Below are positions 8,400 to 17,343 of a stretch of DNA of 39,852 nucleotides, piece by piece. The stretch is taken from NCBI GenBank assembly GCA_937951615.1, contig CALFBH010000110.1, forward strand, positions 1 to 39,852, given 5' to 3'. Within the stretch, counting starts at the first letter, position 1, and each line of letters begins with the position of its first letter. Below the pieces are notes generated by a model. The model worked only from the letters and a program-made list of their open reading frames with translations. It was not told the origin of the DNA and did no database searches. Source of the DNA: an uncultured Saprospiraceae bacterium (lineage in GTDB: Bacteria; Bacteroidota; Bacteroidia; Chitinophagales; Saprospiraceae). Made by a program: the position numbers and the translations under genes.

Positions 8400-11000
8400 C
8401 TACTCAATCAAAATAAATCCTGCCCAATTCACAGACTCCATATCCTCTTCACGTAGTTGTGTTTTAGCATTACGCAAAGCAGTAGCAACGTCCTGTTTCT
8501 TTTCTAATAGGTTTTGATAAAACAAAACCATTAAATCTTTAGTCGCGGCATCATCTACGTCCCAAAGGCTGACTATGACATTTTTTACCCCGGCAAGTTT
8601 AAAGGCACGTTGTAAACCAAATACGCCTTCAGTATTGTCCACATCGCCCAGTCCAGTACTACAGGCGGACAGAACAACAAGATCCGTATTTTGCAGATTC
8701 AAACTAGTAATTTCCAATGCTGTTAGGATACCATCATCGTCATCAGTGTAAATATTGCGCTCATTTTTTATCCAACGATGATCAGCTCCATAAAGCATTA
8801 ATGCAGAGCGTTGAAGCGGGTTATCCGCAGCACGCAGATGATCTCTAATGCCAATAAAATTAATTTCATCTTTATCTGATGAATGCGAAGAAGCCAGAAA
8901 TTCTCCATGTGTCGAAATATGATAAATATCTGGTGCATTAATCCCCGTATAATACCTCACCGTATCTTCTGTGGGCGAATCATTTGTCAGAAGTATCGCT
9001 GAGACTTCTGATTTTTTACAAATATTATTAATCTCTTTTACTTCTACTAAAGTCCATTTTAATGGGTTTATTTCACCGGGGGTACCTCGATTCCCTACTG
9101 TATCAACATGTCCTCCTTTGTTATGTGCATCGTATAAGATACCTCCCATTAATAGCACTTTTTTATAAGGCTTCTTGCTAGATTTCTCCTGAATAAAATC
9201 ACGCATAGCAGAATAATAATGAAATTTATACCGATCAGCTAGATACCTTTTATCTTGACCCTGAAAAGCATCAAATGCAAGATTATGTAATCTCCCAGTC
9301 GGCGATAAGTGTATGGTATTTATATTTTTAAGATAAGGCGCTAAAGGCATCCATACTTGTTCATATAGTTTTTTATTTTCAATATCATTAAGTCGATTGC
9401 CACCATCTCTTACAAGACAGGACAATAATATTTTTTCATCTGCGATACGTATGAATTGAGGTGTAGACAAGTCTTTTCGGATAAGAACAGCATAATAGAC
9501 CGCTAAAGAATCTTCCCGCTCATAAATACGAACAAAGTCAAGTGTTGTCTCATTGGTTTGAAGGCGATTTTGAATATCTTTCCACGCTATAGTTTCAGAA
9601 TTAAGTTTAGCTTTAAGTTTTGGATTTTGGAGTATTTGAGTAGTTATATTGTCTTGTTCTATCCGCATTTTTTTTAAATCCCAGCCTTTGTTTTCTAATT
9701 CCTCTACTGTCATCACTTCTCCTTTAGTGATTTGCATGCTGATAACATTTAGCTTTATAGATAATTTGTCGAGTGCTTTATCATCAATTTCTTCAATGAT
9801 CTTGTTCGTGTTTACCCCATAATCAAGGCTTAAACATTTGGTATTAAGTAAGAAATCAGTGGCTAATTCTCTGGTGGTTTCATTACCATGAGTAACTGCG
9901 AAAGAATAAAAATAATTATAAATTACTCTGTTTTTTTTCAGGTATTTTATACGCTGTTCCTCAGGCAAAAATAAATAAGTATCCTTGAGTCGTTCAATGC
10001 TTCTGGGGATAATTATATGCCATAAAGAATCGGCTTGTCTATAATTACCGTTTTTTTCAAATGTAAAAGCTAAATTGCTATAAGAAGTTGCCACATCAGG
10101 ATGATTCATGCCTAGTTTTTTCAATTGGATTTCCAATGCTTTGCTATACAATTTTATTGCATCTTCGTAATTTCCCGTCTTATTATAAATTTTTCCTAAA
10201 TTGCTATAAGAAGTTGCCACATCGAGGTGTTCTTTCCCTAACATTTTAAACCTAATCCTCAATGCTTTCCACCCCGCGTCTATTGACTTTCCGTAATTTC
10301 CTGCTTTGTAATAGCTTACTTGTAAATTACTATAAGTAGTTGCCACATCAGGATGATTCATGTCTGGTTTTTTCAATTGAATTTCCAATGCTTTTTCCCC
10401 AAAGTCTATTGCCTTTTCGTAATTCCCTTCCTCCCTATAACTTACTCCTAAACTGTTATAAGAACTTGCCACATCTAAGTGTTCTGGTCCTAATTTTTCC
10501 AACCTAATTTCCAATGCTTTCTCCCCTAAGTATATTGCCTTTTCGTAATTGCCTACCTCGCTATAAATTATTCCTAAACTGTTATAAGAACTTGCCACAT
10601 CCAGGTCTTCTGGTCCTAATTTTTTCAACCTAATTTCCAAGGCTTTTTCCCCCAAGTCTATTGCCTTTTCGTAATTACCTATCAAATAATAAACCCAGCC
10701 TAATTGCGCCCTTAAATCAGCAACTTTGATATGATTCTCTCCATAGTCATAGTGATTTTCCAAAATCAACAATGATATTTCAAAAAATTCAATCGATTTA
10801 TCGTGCCTACCTAACTTAAAATAAGCTTTCGCTAAGTCCGCACATGCGTTAGCAGTAGCAGGATCAGGATCATTTTCTCCTAAACTATCCATCTGATTTT
10901 TTAAGGCATTTTTCAGTACTGCAATATCTGAATCACTTTGTCCCAATATATTTCCAGAAAAAGAACAGAGCATCAAAAAGCAAGAAATAAAGATTTTCAT
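8400..11000 (-). CDS. secreted TPR-CHAT protease
   Basis: An 866-residue protein with a signal peptide (residues 1-20, ILG before QSDS). Helical TPR repeats cover about 50-335; five kinesin-light-chain-like units of exactly 42 residues run from about 109 to 318 (NYEKAIDLGEKALEIRLKKLG type). A helical linker leads to the CHAT domain (about 480-866). The catalytic dyad is His698 in HISTHGE and Cys780 in VVLSACSTGLGD. The same TPR plus CHAT layout is known from Csx29 of type III-E CRISPR, which cuts Csx30 after target RNA binding, but here the protein appears exported and there is no CRISPR nearby. It is the first gene of the CHAT pair and diverges from the ECF sigma operon across 313 bases. Substrate and trigger are unknown. 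Confidence 0.88.
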   Translation of the reverse strand: MKIFISCFLMLCSFSGNILGQSDSDIAVLKNALKNQMDSLGENDPDPATANACADLAKAYFKLGRHDKSIEFFEISLLILENHYDYGENHIKVADLRAQLGWVYYLIGNYEKAIDLGEKALEIRLKKLGPEDLDVASSYNSLGIIYSEVGNYEKAIYLGEKALEIRLEKLGPEHLDVASSYNSLGVSYREEGNYEKAIDFGEKALEIQLKKPDMNHPDVATTYSNLQVSYYKAGNYGKSIDAGWKALRIRFKMLGKEHLDVATSYSNLGKIYNKTGNYEDAIKLYSKALEIQLKKLGMNHPDVATSYSNLAFTFEKNGNYRQADSLWHIIIPRSIERLKDTYLFLPEEQRIKYLKKNRVIYNYFYSFAVTHGNETTRELATDFLLNTKCLSLDYGVNTNKIIEEIDDKALDKLSIKLNVISMQITKGEVMTVEELENKGWDLKKMRIEQDNITTQILQNPKLKAKLNSETIAWKDIQNRLQTNETTLDFVRIYEREDSLAVYYAVLIRKDLSTPQFIRIADEKILLSCLVRDGGNRLNDIENKKLYEQVWMPLAPYLKNINTIHLSPTGRLHNLAFDAFQGQDKRYLADRYKFHYYSAMRDFIQEKSSKKPYKKVLLMGGILYDAHNKGGHVDTVGNRGTPGEINPLKWTLVEVKEINNICKKSEVSAILLTNDSPTEDTVRYYTGINAPDIYHISTHGEFLASSHSSDKDEINFIGIRDHLRAADNPLQRSALMLYGADHRWIKNERNIYTDDDDGILTALEITSLNLQNTDLVVLSACSTGLGDVDNTEGVFGLQRAFKLAGVKNVIVSLWDVDDAATKDLMVLFYQNLLEKKQDVATALRNAKTQLREEDMESVNWAGFILIE
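10047..10676 (-). repeat. five in-frame 126-bp TPR-coding repeats
   Basis: Within the TPR-CHAT gene, five consecutive 126-base units encode 42-residue TPR motifs. The DNA units are clearly related (shared TTTTCGTAATT, TTTCCAATGC and TGTTATAAGAACTTGCCACAT blocks on the plus strand), so the number of repeats could change by slippage or recombination. Confidence 0.8.
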
Positions 11001-11313
11001 TAGTCCGTGATTTTGGCTTTGAATAAAATGTGAGGTTACAGGAACTGTTTTTATATCGTAAAAAATTAAGAGATGTTACAGTTCCTTGTAATTCTCTGAA
11101 AAGGAATTATTGATCTAAGTTTTATTAAAAAAAACAAATTCAAGGTTATTCAAATCTTAAAACAATAATTTTCAGTAAATTAGAGCTTTTTATTATTGAA
11201 ATCAAAGATATAAAAATATTTTATTTCATAAAACATGTAACATATTCTTATATTCTACGAGTCATAAGTGAATAGCATTTTATATTAACCTTTTTAGCAC
11301 ATGTAAAGTACAG
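11001..11313. promoter_or_regulatory. divergent control region between CHAT genes and sigma operon
   Basis: A very AT-rich gap of 313 bases that must hold promoters for both directions. GTTACAGGAACTGT at 11035-11048 and ACAGTTCCTTGTAA at 11078-11091 form an imperfect inverted repeat with one inserted base. The heptamer GTTACAG also recurs directly at 11035 and 11075. This lies 35-91 bases upstream of the TPR-CHAT start codon, a plausible operator or leader stem. I could not place a TAnnTTTG -7 box with confidence for either direction, which would fit use of the local ECF sigma factor instead. Confidence 0.45.
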
Positions 11314-11907
11314 ATGATGTTCGAAAAAAATTATACAAATCAACAGATTGCGAAAGGTATCATTGCTTGCGATGATAAGATATACCTTTATCTGGTAGAG
11401 TGCTTTTTAAAGAAAGTTATAACACATGTTTGTCGCAACTCCGGTTCACGAGAAGATGGTGAGGAATTGTTTGATGATGTCGTATTAAGTATTTTTGAAA
11501 AAATACAAGATGGTAAATTTGATGTAAATGGAGGGGCTTTTGGTGGCTACTTTATGACAATTGTCCGCAATAAATGGCTTGACCATTTACGCAAGCAACA
11601 TAGAGTAATACATACAGAAGACTTAGATGTAACCAGCCAAACGATTTCAGGTTATGATGAGGGAGAACTTGTTGCCGAAGAGATTTATCTTATACAGTTA
11701 CGCGCTATAAGCAAACACCTTCAGCATCTCAAAAAAGACGAACAAGAGTTTATGAGGATGTACTATTATGCAAAACAGTCCTTAAAAACCATTGCCGAAT
11801 ATTTGGGCATTACTGATGGAAATGCCCGTGTAAAGCACCTCAGGATTAAAGAAAAATTACGAAAAATGATTGCTAACGATCCCGAATTCAGCATTTTACT
11901 TACTTGA
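11314..11907 (+). CDS. ECF-type RNA polymerase sigma factor
   Basis: A 197-residue sigma-70 family protein of the ECF size class. Region 2 spans about residues 22-97, with the typical DDVVLSIFEKI and FGGYFMTIVRNKWLDHLRKQHR promoter-melting segment. After a short linker, region 4 (about 130-186) carries the helix-turn-helix: LKKDEQEFMRMYYYAKQSLKTIAEYLG then GNARVKHLRIKEKLRK. There is no region 1 or 3. The start is ATGATG, and either Met is possible. It is followed after 22 bases by a membrane anti-sigma-like gene and then by a trypsin-like protease, all on the same strand. It should direct RNA polymerase to a small regulon, perhaps including the divergent CHAT genes; that last point is inference. 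Confidence 0.88.
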   Translation: MMFEKNYTNQQIAKGIIACDDKIYLYLVECFLKKVITHVCRNSGSREDGEELFDDVVLSIFEKIQDGKFDVNGGAFGGYFMTIVRNKWLDHLRKQHRVIHTEDLDVTSQTISGYDEGELVAEEIYLIQLRAISKHLQHLKKDEQEFMRMYYYAKQSLKTIAEYLGITDGNARVKHLRIKEKLRKMIANDPEFSILLT

Positions 11908-11929
11908 CTTTTCTACTAAAAAAAGGAAT

Positions 11930-12748
11930 ATGAAATTATCAAACTATCAGTATGAGTTGATAGCTGCTTATATAAGAAATGAACTTAGTGGAGCAGCCTT
12001 GAAAGAATTTGAGTCTGAATTAGCTTCGAACGAGTTATTTCGAAAAGAACTTGATTTTGAACAGGCAATTACGACTACTTTCCATTGGGATAAAGTCAAA
12101 GAAACCCTAAAGCAAGCTAAAACGACTCACCTGCTCAAAGAAAAATCTGTCAAACGAGTCATGGCTCAAGATAGTCTTCAACGAGCAAAAACGAGTTATT
12201 ATCATAAAGTGCAAAAGCGAAAGTGGATTGTCGCTATCTTAGCAGCAGCTTGTGTTTTACTGGTTGGACTACTAGGGCTGAGAACAGGTTTACCAGCAGA
12301 GGTAAATGAGCAGATGATACTTATTGGAGTACAACTCTCTCCCAAAGAATCTGGTGATACGAAAGTTAGTGGTAGGCAGTCGGTAATCATTAAAAAATTA
12401 AAAGATGCTGAAGCGGCATATAATAATAATGAGCTCGAAAAAACAATAAATTATTTTAATGTACTTCGAGAAAAGCCCTACAAGTATAATTCTCCCGAAA
12501 TGTCACTCTATGAAGGTATCATTTTAGCCAGACAAGGTGATTATTTAAGTAGCATTAAAATGCTAAATGAATTGATTGACGAAAAGACAGAAATTGAAAA
12601 TGATGTACACTGGCACCTCGGCTGGATTCATTTAAAATTCAATAAAAAACAAGATGCAAAAATGCATTTTGAAATATTATCCAATACGTCTGATAAATAT
12701 AGAAACAGCGCTATTAAAACATTAAAAAAACATTTTAGATCATGGTAA
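11930..12748 (+). CDS. membrane anti-sigma-like protein with exported TPR region
   Basis: A 272-residue protein. The frame is open further upstream, but I choose the ATG at 11930 because it follows AAAAAGGAAT and starts the recognisable domain. Residues 1-50 (YELIAAYIRNELSGAALKEFESELASNELFRKELDFEQ) resemble the short helical anti-sigma domain common in Bacteroidota; there is no zinc-binding HxxxCxxC motif. One membrane helix lies at about 99-116 after a basic stretch, giving a cytoplasmic N-terminus. The exported part (about 120-272) has TPR-like helix pairs (AYNNNELEKTINYFNVLRE, YEGIILARQGDYLSSIKMLNELI, WHLGWIHLKFNKKQDAKMHFEIL). It probably holds the upstream sigma factor inactive and senses partners outside the cytoplasm. 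It overlaps the next gene by 7 bases. Confidence 0.7.
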   Translation: MKLSNYQYELIAAYIRNELSGAALKEFESELASNELFRKELDFEQAITTTFHWDKVKETLKQAKTTHLLKEKSVKRVMAQDSLQRAKTSYYHKVQKRKWIVAILAAACVLLVGLLGLRTGLPAEVNEQMILIGVQLSPKESGDTKVSGRQSVIIKKLKDAEAAYNNNELEKTINYFNVLREKPYKYNSPEMSLYEGIILARQGDYLSSIKMLNELIDEKTEIENDVHWHLGWIHLKFNKKQDAKMHFEILSNTSDKYRNSAIKTLKKHFRSW

Positions 12749-14040
12749 GAATAATGATTTTAACATTCGCCTTTTTGCAATCAATAGCAGCAGCACAAAT
12801 TTTTCCCCAAGATTTGAATTTTTCAAACAGTGTATTAACTATAGGTGTTCATATTCCTCCTGAGTGTGGGTTAGTTGATTCTGGTAGCAGAAGTACTGAT
12901 GATGTTGATGCGCTGGAAATTGTTATGGATAATACTAAAGCTTACGATATAGGCACAGGTTTCATTTATAAATATAAAGATGAAAAGTACGTCATCACCT
13001 GCCAGCATGTGCTGTTCAAAGCAGATAGTATTGTTGGATATGATTCAAATTATAAAAGCTATGACTTGGAATTAATCGGAGAAGACATTTTTTATGACTT
13101 AGCTGTCCTAAGATTCAGGTGTGCTGATGATACCGAAAATTTTGAAGCTGTAGAACTAAATTATATAGCACAGGAAAATGATGAGGTCTGGGCTGTTGGT
13201 TATTGGAAATGGGATGGAACACCAAGTACAAAATCGGGTAAAATTTTAAATTCTGATCTTCAATCAGATAAAGTTGAATTACTTCTTGAGAAAATAGGTT
13301 TCGTAAAAAGTGATACAAGAACGGAAGGCGGCTATAGTGGTGGGTTATTACATGATAGGAATGGAAAGGTGATAGGAATGAATAACTCCGTTCATATTGA
13401 AAATAAGACATCATATGCTTTACAAAGCAAAATTCTCGAAAAAATTGCGAATACAATTATTGAAAAAGGAAGTGTTTCAAGAACATATTGTGGCTTACAA
13501 CTTTCAGAAAATATAGATGGAGGAGGTGTAAGAATAGATCATGTAATACAAGAATCTCCTGCAGCAGCATATCAGGAAAAATTAAAAAATCAGACCTTAG
13601 AACGCATCAATGAAAAATCAGTAAACGGTATATATGATGTGCTGATGGCAATGGAGAATATAGCTCCTAATAGCAACATCACTTTAGGTTTGAGCTCTGG
13701 GAATATCGTTCTAAAAACGAGTGTGCTAAATGAACAACACCTGAAAGATATTGCGAAACATGCTATTTGCAAAAATGATTATGACGAATACATTGATATT
13801 AAAGAAGAAGGTGACCGTATTACTTTAATTGACAATGAAGGAGAAAGTGTTATAGCACTCACTGCTGGTATAAAATATAACCTGGTCTATTGCCTCAGCA
13901 GTCTGGAAGAACTTGGAGCCATCATAAGAATATTCAGCTTACATAAACAAATAAGAATTGGTTATAAAGATAAAAGCCATAACCGCACGAAAAAAATTAA
14001 CTTATCAGAAAATTTAGACCGACGCGTATTATTCTACTGA
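12742..14040 (+). CDS. exported trypsin-like serine protease with PDZ domain
   Basis: A 432-residue protein with a signal peptide (about residues 1-18, AAAQ). The trypsin-like fold (about 65-235) has the triad His89 (TCQHV), Asp119 (FYDLAVLRF) and Ser199 (GGYSGG), preceded by GTGFIYKY, as in the HtrA/DegS S1C group. A PDZ-like domain follows (about 249-325: YCGLQLSENIDGGGVRIDHVIQESPAA). The last 100 residues, with charged beta-like segments, match no domain I know. It is the third gene of the sigma/anti-sigma operon and overlaps the anti-sigma gene by 7 bases, so translation is likely coupled. By position it could cut the anti-sigma protein outside the cytoplasm, like DegS on RseA; this is inference. 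Confidence 0.83.
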   Translation: MVRIMILTFAFLQSIAAAQIFPQDLNFSNSVLTIGVHIPPECGLVDSGSRSTDDVDALEIVMDNTKAYDIGTGFIYKYKDEKYVITCQHVLFKADSIVGYDSNYKSYDLELIGEDIFYDLAVLRFRCADDTENFEAVELNYIAQENDEVWAVGYWKWDGTPSTKSGKILNSDLQSDKVELLLEKIGFVKSDTRTEGGYSGGLLHDRNGKVIGMNNSVHIENKTSYALQSKILEKIANTIIEKGSVSRTYCGLQLSENIDGGGVRIDHVIQESPAAAYQEKLKNQTLERINEKSVNGIYDVLMAMENIAPNSNITLGLSSGNIVLKTSVLNEQHLKDIAKHAICKNDYDEYIDIKEEGDRITLIDNEGESVIALTAGIKYNLVYCLSSLEELGAIIRIFSLHKQIRIGYKDKSHNRTKKINLSENLDRRVLFY

Positions 14041-14418
14041 AAATAATTGGCTTACAGCTAATTGAACTCAACTCTTTTTTACTAATAAATTAATCGTTTC
14101 CGTTCAGACAATAATTTTCAAAAATTGTCATAGGATTAGTATGCCTATACGGATTATTCTTTTTGCAGAAAAGATAGTGTGAGTATAATTTGAACTTAGC
14201 AGTCCTACTAAAATCAACACTTTCATTCACCTAAAACAATTCCTATAAAGACATTTTCATTTGACTTTTTCCTGTAACTCCTAGCACAAACACCCCATTC
14301 TTCACCCCACATAATTGAGTAAATAATCACACAATCTTGGGATAGTCCGAATTGGACTACAGGGGTATGTTATGTCCTTACCCCAATCAACAAATTTTTT
14401 AATTTTTCAAAAAAAACA
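14041..14418. promoter_or_regulatory. leader of the adhesin gene with two inverted repeats
   Basis: There is no gene in these 378 bases. Close to the adhesin start are two symmetric sites: TAGTCC-GAATT-GGACTA (14343-14359), and GGGGTA / TACCCC arms at 14362-14367 and 14379-14384. They abut each other about 35-75 bases before the ATG and could be an operator or a leader hairpin. The rest is AT-rich and shows nothing I can name. Confidence 0.4.
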
Positions 14419-17322
14419 ATGATGAAAAACAACAACAAACACAGATTAACAAGAAACTTTCATAGCCTATTTTGGATATGTTTAATTGCTTTTTTACCGA
14501 TTACCGAGACCGTTCCCCAGGCGCAGCTTGTGCAGGAAGGATGTGGCTCTGACAAAAAGATGACCGGAAAACATTATGGGATAAAAGGCACAAGTACTAC
14601 ATTATCTATTTTTGAATTAAACAATTATCCCAATACTGAAAAAGTCATTATAGAAGCGACATGCAGAAACTATCAGACAGGAGATTGCCCTGATGTTATT
14701 AAATACCAGTTTGAGGAAAACGGAATAATACAACAAGTCACCATACCTCGTGTAGCAATAGACGACGAAATTGGCTCTGGACCTAATTCTGAGTCTTATG
14801 TATATCGCTATACTTACAACGGAACACCCGATGAGGTCCGATATATTCCTTATCAGTCCTATAATTCTATGCGGGGACTTACTGTATGGATAATTGAAGG
14901 CAATGCCACAAGCCCCAATATACCAAATGTAATAACGGTGGATAAATTCTTTTATAAAAACCCCAATTGGGTTTGTACAAATGTGTCTATACCGCTGTCT
15001 CTTGGCAGTAGAGATGCGACCATTCTGATTCCCAGTTACGAGTATTCAAACGATGGTCGCTGGGGAAGATATAAAGCAACCGCCTATGTAAACGGACTAC
15101 CTAATGTAACAACGGGTACTCAAAGTCTTAATGGAAATAATAACGGACTCGGCAATCCTAATGAAGTAAGGCTAGACCAACTCGCGCTAAATAATGTACC
15201 CGCAAATGCTTCTATTATTCAGGTTTGTTTTCAGTCCTACGAACAGTCTCCCAGCCCTGGACCAAGTTCCTTTATCATTGGCTCGATTGGCGTAACCTTT
15301 GATGATTGTGCGCTTTGTGACCTGACAGCCGAAGTGGAGACCACTGCGCCCACCTGTTCTCCAAATACAGATGAATATGGTACGCCGGATTCCCCACAAA
15401 CCGCTCCTACAACTGATGGTACGGCAACAGCTACTCCAAATGGCGGTACGCCTCCATACACTTACGCCTGGAGTGATGGGCAGACGACACAAACGGCAAC
15501 TGATTTAGCTTCTGGTACTTATGGTGTCACGATAACAGATTTGTATGACTGTGTTACGACAGGCAGTGGTCTTGTTGGCACGATTCCTCCCCTATACTTT
15601 GAGATACTTTCTAGTACAGCGGCAACTTGTTATGCTGCTGCCGATGCTACTGTTACTGTTGCCTATGACGGAGGGAATGGTGCTTCTTATGCTTTATTTG
15701 TAAATGGAATTATGTTTGTAGAACAACTCAATAATGCAGGAATCTATGTATTAAATGGAGTACCCGCCGGCACTAATGAAATTGCGCTTTCCGATAATTC
15801 ATCGTGTCTTATTTATGAAACGGTAACGATAAACGAACCCGATTCCATTATTGTGCAAATTCAAACTTCCGCTCCAACCTGTCCAGAAAATGCTGAGGGC
15901 TATTATAGTACAGACACACCAGCTCCGACATCAGATGGCGATGCAGTTTCCATTGTGTCCGGCGGTACTGCTCCTTATACTTACGAATGGAGTAATGGTA
16001 GTACACAATCCACCACGGATGGGCTTAGTTCTGGCACAGTCAGTCTTACTGTAAGCGATGCGAATGGATGTATAGCCGTAGTTTCAGGTGTCGTGGATAC
16101 CATACCTCCTTTGGAAGCCTTTTTTAGTATCGAGGAAGTGAGTTGTGCCGGCGGTTCTGATGGTTCGATTACCTTACAATATGGTGGTGGCAATGATGCT
16201 GGTTACATCCTCCATCTGGATGGAGCGGTAATCCCCGGAGTCTTTAATGGAGGAACTTATGTTTTTGAGAACCTATCTGCTGGGGAATACGAAGTTATTG
16301 TCTGTGATGTTAATGGTTGTATTCTTGTTACGGTGATATGCTTACAGGAGGCAGATACTTTAATGGCAGCTGCTACAGCAACAGATGAAAGTTGTGGAAA
16401 TGGTGGTGATGGTGGCGTTGACCTGACAGTATCTGGTGGTACATTGCCTTATACTTATCTCTGGGACACTGGCGCAATAACAGAAGATTTAGAAAATGTT
16501 TCTGCTGGAATTTATTCGGTATCGGTTACAGATGGCAATGACTGTACAGTAATTGTGACCGCAGAAGTCGGCGTATCAACTGAGTTTAATCTTGATGAAA
16601 TTGTATATCAACCACCCTGTGCCGGCGATAATGGCAATATAGATTTATTAACGCCAGGTGGTACACAACCTTATGACATTATCTGGAGTAATGGAGCAAC
16701 AACAGAAGATTTGATTAATGTTCCGCCAGGAATTTACTCCGTAACCGCAACCAACTCGGAAGGCTGTGTCGCAACCGAAACTTACGAACTAGTCGAACCT
16801 GATTCGATTAATATTACTTTCAACATTGATTCTCTGAGTAATGGGCAGTATGAAATTACCGGTACCGTTACGGGAGGCACAGCTCCTTACTCCTATAATT
16901 GGACACCAGCAAGTAACGGGACATCTATTATAGTAGGACTTGATGAATGTTTCAGCTTGAAAATTGCAGACGACAATGGTTGCACAGCAATCCTTGAAGG
17001 CTGTGCACCTGATTCGCTTTATGGTGTTATTGATACCATTTTTGGTGGTCTTGACACCATTTTCACAGGAATATATCCTAACCCCGTATTCGGAGGCGGT
17101 AAAGCTTATATCAAAAAAACAGGAAAATCTGTCGAAGATGTACAAATTGAATTGACAACAATCGAAGGCAAAGTAATAAAACAATTCTCTGTTGCTGCCT
17201 GGGATGGAAATGTGATTGAATTAGATGTGTCTAATCAAACGCCAGGCACATATTTGATAATCATCAGCAGCAAAAAAGCAGTCATTACCAGGAAGCTTAT
17301 CATTCATGGGAAATTCCCGTAA
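14419..17322 (+). CDS. SprB-repeat adhesin with T9SS type A sorting domain
   Basis: A 967-residue surface protein. A signal peptide lies at about residues 14-36. Residues about 40-295 form a beta-rich N-terminal region. From about 300 to 790 there are repeats of the SprB type: GGT.PYTY.WS.G..T......SGTYSVTVTD..GC, several of them ending with a cysteine, alternating with related AGG.DG..T/V..GGNGA units. The C-terminal domain (about 884-967) starts YPNPVFGGG and ends TRKLIIHGK, a type IX secretion sorting signal. SprB repeats are known from gliding-motility adhesins in flavobacteria; this protein is far smaller than SprB, so a role in attachment is likely but gliding is not shown. It is a single gene with its own leader. 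ATGATG gives two possible starts. Confidence 0.87.
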   Translation: MMKNNNKHRLTRNFHSLFWICLIAFLPITETVPQAQLVQEGCGSDKKMTGKHYGIKGTSTTLSIFELNNYPNTEKVIIEATCRNYQTGDCPDVIKYQFEENGIIQQVTIPRVAIDDEIGSGPNSESYVYRYTYNGTPDEVRYIPYQSYNSMRGLTVWIIEGNATSPNIPNVITVDKFFYKNPNWVCTNVSIPLSLGSRDATILIPSYEYSNDGRWGRYKATAYVNGLPNVTTGTQSLNGNNNGLGNPNEVRLDQLALNNVPANASIIQVCFQSYEQSPSPGPSSFIIGSIGVTFDDCALCDLTAEVETTAPTCSPNTDEYGTPDSPQTAPTTDGTATATPNGGTPPYTYAWSDGQTTQTATDLASGTYGVTITDLYDCVTTGSGLVGTIPPLYFEILSSTAATCYAAADATVTVAYDGGNGASYALFVNGIMFVEQLNNAGIYVLNGVPAGTNEIALSDNSSCLIYETVTINEPDSIIVQIQTSAPTCPENAEGYYSTDTPAPTSDGDAVSIVSGGTAPYTYEWSNGSTQSTTDGLSSGTVSLTVSDANGCIAVVSGVVDTIPPLEAFFSIEEVSCAGGSDGSITLQYGGGNDAGYILHLDGAVIPGVFNGGTYVFENLSAGEYEVIVCDVNGCILVTVICLQEADTLMAAATATDESCGNGGDGGVDLTVSGGTLPYTYLWDTGAITEDLENVSAGIYSVSVTDGNDCTVIVTAEVGVSTEFNLDEIVYQPPCAGDNGNIDLLTPGGTQPYDIIWSNGATTEDLINVPPGIYSVTATNSEGCVATETYELVEPDSINITFNIDSLSNGQYEITGTVTGGTAPYSYNWTPASNGTSIIVGLDECFSLKIADDNGCTAILEGCAPDSLYGVIDTIFGGLDTIFTGIYPNPVFGGGKAYIKKTGKSVEDVQIELTTIEGKVIKQFSVAAWDGNVIELDVSNQTPGTYLIIISSKKAVITRKLIIHGKFP

Positions 17323-17343
17323 ATAAGACTTTGTTGTATAGTT

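Noticed and set aside
10047-10676. Regular 126-base repeats as a possible mobile or array element
   Set aside because: They encode successive 42-residue TPR units in one frame; this is protein-repeat structure.
5471-14040. Type III-E CRISPR (Craspase) locus, suggested by TPR-CHAT beside a sigma factor
   Set aside because: There is no Cas7-11, no Csx30/Csx31-like gene that I recognise and no repeat-spacer array, and both CHAT proteins carry signal peptides. Only the regulatory logic is comparable.
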